Assembly (NCBI RefSeq): GCF_900101625.1 | Contig: NZ_FMYZ01000006.1 | Coordinates: forward strand, 358,691-422,690 | Reading direction: 5' to 3' | Length of the DNA stretch: 64,000 bases | Source: Cupriavidus sp. YR651 | GTDB taxonomy: Bacteria; Pseudomonadota; Gammaproteobacteria; Burkholderiales; Burkholderiaceae | Shown here: in pieces, positions 63,702 through 64,000 of the stretch | Position numbering within the stretch: position 1 is the first letter of the stretch | Layout: the number at the start of each line of letters is the position of its first letter | Program-made: the position numbers and the translations under genes | The notes under the pieces: model-generated | What the model was told of the DNA's origin: nothing | Databases searched by the model: none | The model's input: the letters and a program-made list of their open reading frames with translations, nothing else

Positions 63702-63730
63702 TTGCCAGCGGGTGAGGAGTCCCTTAATAT
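63702..63730 (+). promoter_or_regulatory. rRNA operon promoter P1 (inferred)
   Basis: -35 TTGCCA (63702-63707), 17-bp spacer and -10 TAATAT (63725-63730), preceded by an AT-rich UP-like stretch (63683-63699) and followed by a GC-rich discriminator (CGCCCCCTCG), the signature of stringently controlled promoters. Confidence 0.6.
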
Positions 63731-63854
63731 TCGCCCCCTCGCAACACAAACCGCCGCTGCAAGGCAGCACTGGCAAGGGTTGCGGGGTGGATGGGGGGTT
63801 GGAGCTGCGAAGGAAAGCGGCGCTGACCGAAGCGAAAAAAACTTCGCTGCCCTG

Positions 63855-63883
63855 TTGACGAAACGCAGGTTGTTCTTCATAAT
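63855..63883 (+). promoter_or_regulatory. rRNA operon promoter P2 (inferred)
   Basis: -35 TTGACG (63855-63860), exact 17-bp spacer and -10 CATAAT (63878-63883), with an A-rich stretch upstream (63835-63842). Its position before the boxA leader fits the main rrn promoter of Burkholderiales. Confidence 0.7.
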
Positions 63884-63945
63884 CTCGTTTCTCTGCTGCT
63901 GACGCAAACGACGCAGCGACGCAGACGGCAAAGCCGGATGCGCAA

Positions 63946-64000
63946 GTTCTTTAACAACCAAACAACCGATAAGTGTGGGCGCTTGATGGCGAACGCGCCG
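63946..64000 (+). other. rRNA leader with boxA; 16S gene begins beyond the window
   Basis: GTTCTTTAACA at 63946-63956 matches the antitermination boxA of bacterial rrn leaders. The following CCGATAAGTGTGGGCG resembles leaders found before 16S rRNA in Burkholderiales. The mature 16S start is not in the window. Confidence 0.75.

Overview
The window reads as a piece of a GC-rich beta-proteobacterial chromosome, most likely Cupriavidus/Ralstonia (Burkholderiales). The evidence is the protein families and their order (type II secretion, phenylacetate degradation, NsrR-Hmp, a fused indolepyruvate oxidoreductase, MocR regulators) and the rRNA-operon leader at the right edge. The genus is inferred, not proven.

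Positions 1 to about 9390 look like the right end of an integrated mobile element with visibly lower GC than the rest. It carries the 3' part of an OLD-family ATPase/TOPRIM nuclease gene and two unknown cargo genes. It also has an 11-bp-phased repeat array and a duplicated palindrome. A VirB5 / entry-exclusion lipoprotein / VirB6 trio and a MobC-like relaxosome gene follow, with no relaxase behind MobC. Next come an iteron and DnaA-box region, an RPA-type plasmid replication initiator and a small HTH protein. It ends at a 45-bp 3' half of a tRNA-Ala-like gene followed by a terminator, which is what a tRNA attachment site leaves at the far end of an island. No integrase is visible; it would be expected to the left of the window.

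From 9.4 to 30 kb the chromosome holds mixed housekeeping and adaptive genes. They include a LOG-family hydrolase, a MocR regulator with a carboxymuconolactone-decarboxylase protein and an SMR exporter, a CDF metal exporter, a LysE exporter, Tag glycosylase and three MFS transporters. There are also an extradiol dioxygenase-like protein, VOC/GFA/GNAT proteins, an HD hydrolase, a 1197-residue indolepyruvate:ferredoxin oxidoreductase and a NYN-domain protein with a histone-H1-like tail.

From 30 to 45 kb a complete type II secretion cluster (gspG-H-I-J-K-L-M-N-D-E-F, minus strand) lies opposite a separated gspC. The nitric-oxide pair nsrR-hmp, with NsrR-type operators, lies between them. From 45 to 50 kb there are an EF-hand periplasmic protein, an Lrp/AsnC regulator, a GNAT protein and a KefF/KefC-like K+ efflux pair.

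From 50 to 57 kb lies the phenylacetyl-CoA epoxidase operon paaABCDE with a TetR regulator (probable PaaR) and a promoter that overlaps a TetR-type operator. The last part holds a UspA protein, a DUF1488 protein, an FUSC efflux protein, a nucleoside-recognition (SpmA/SpmB-like) membrane protein, a DUF488 protein and an AMP-forming acyl-CoA ligase. The final 300 bp carry two strong promoters and a boxA leader of an rRNA operon whose 16S gene would begin just outside the window.
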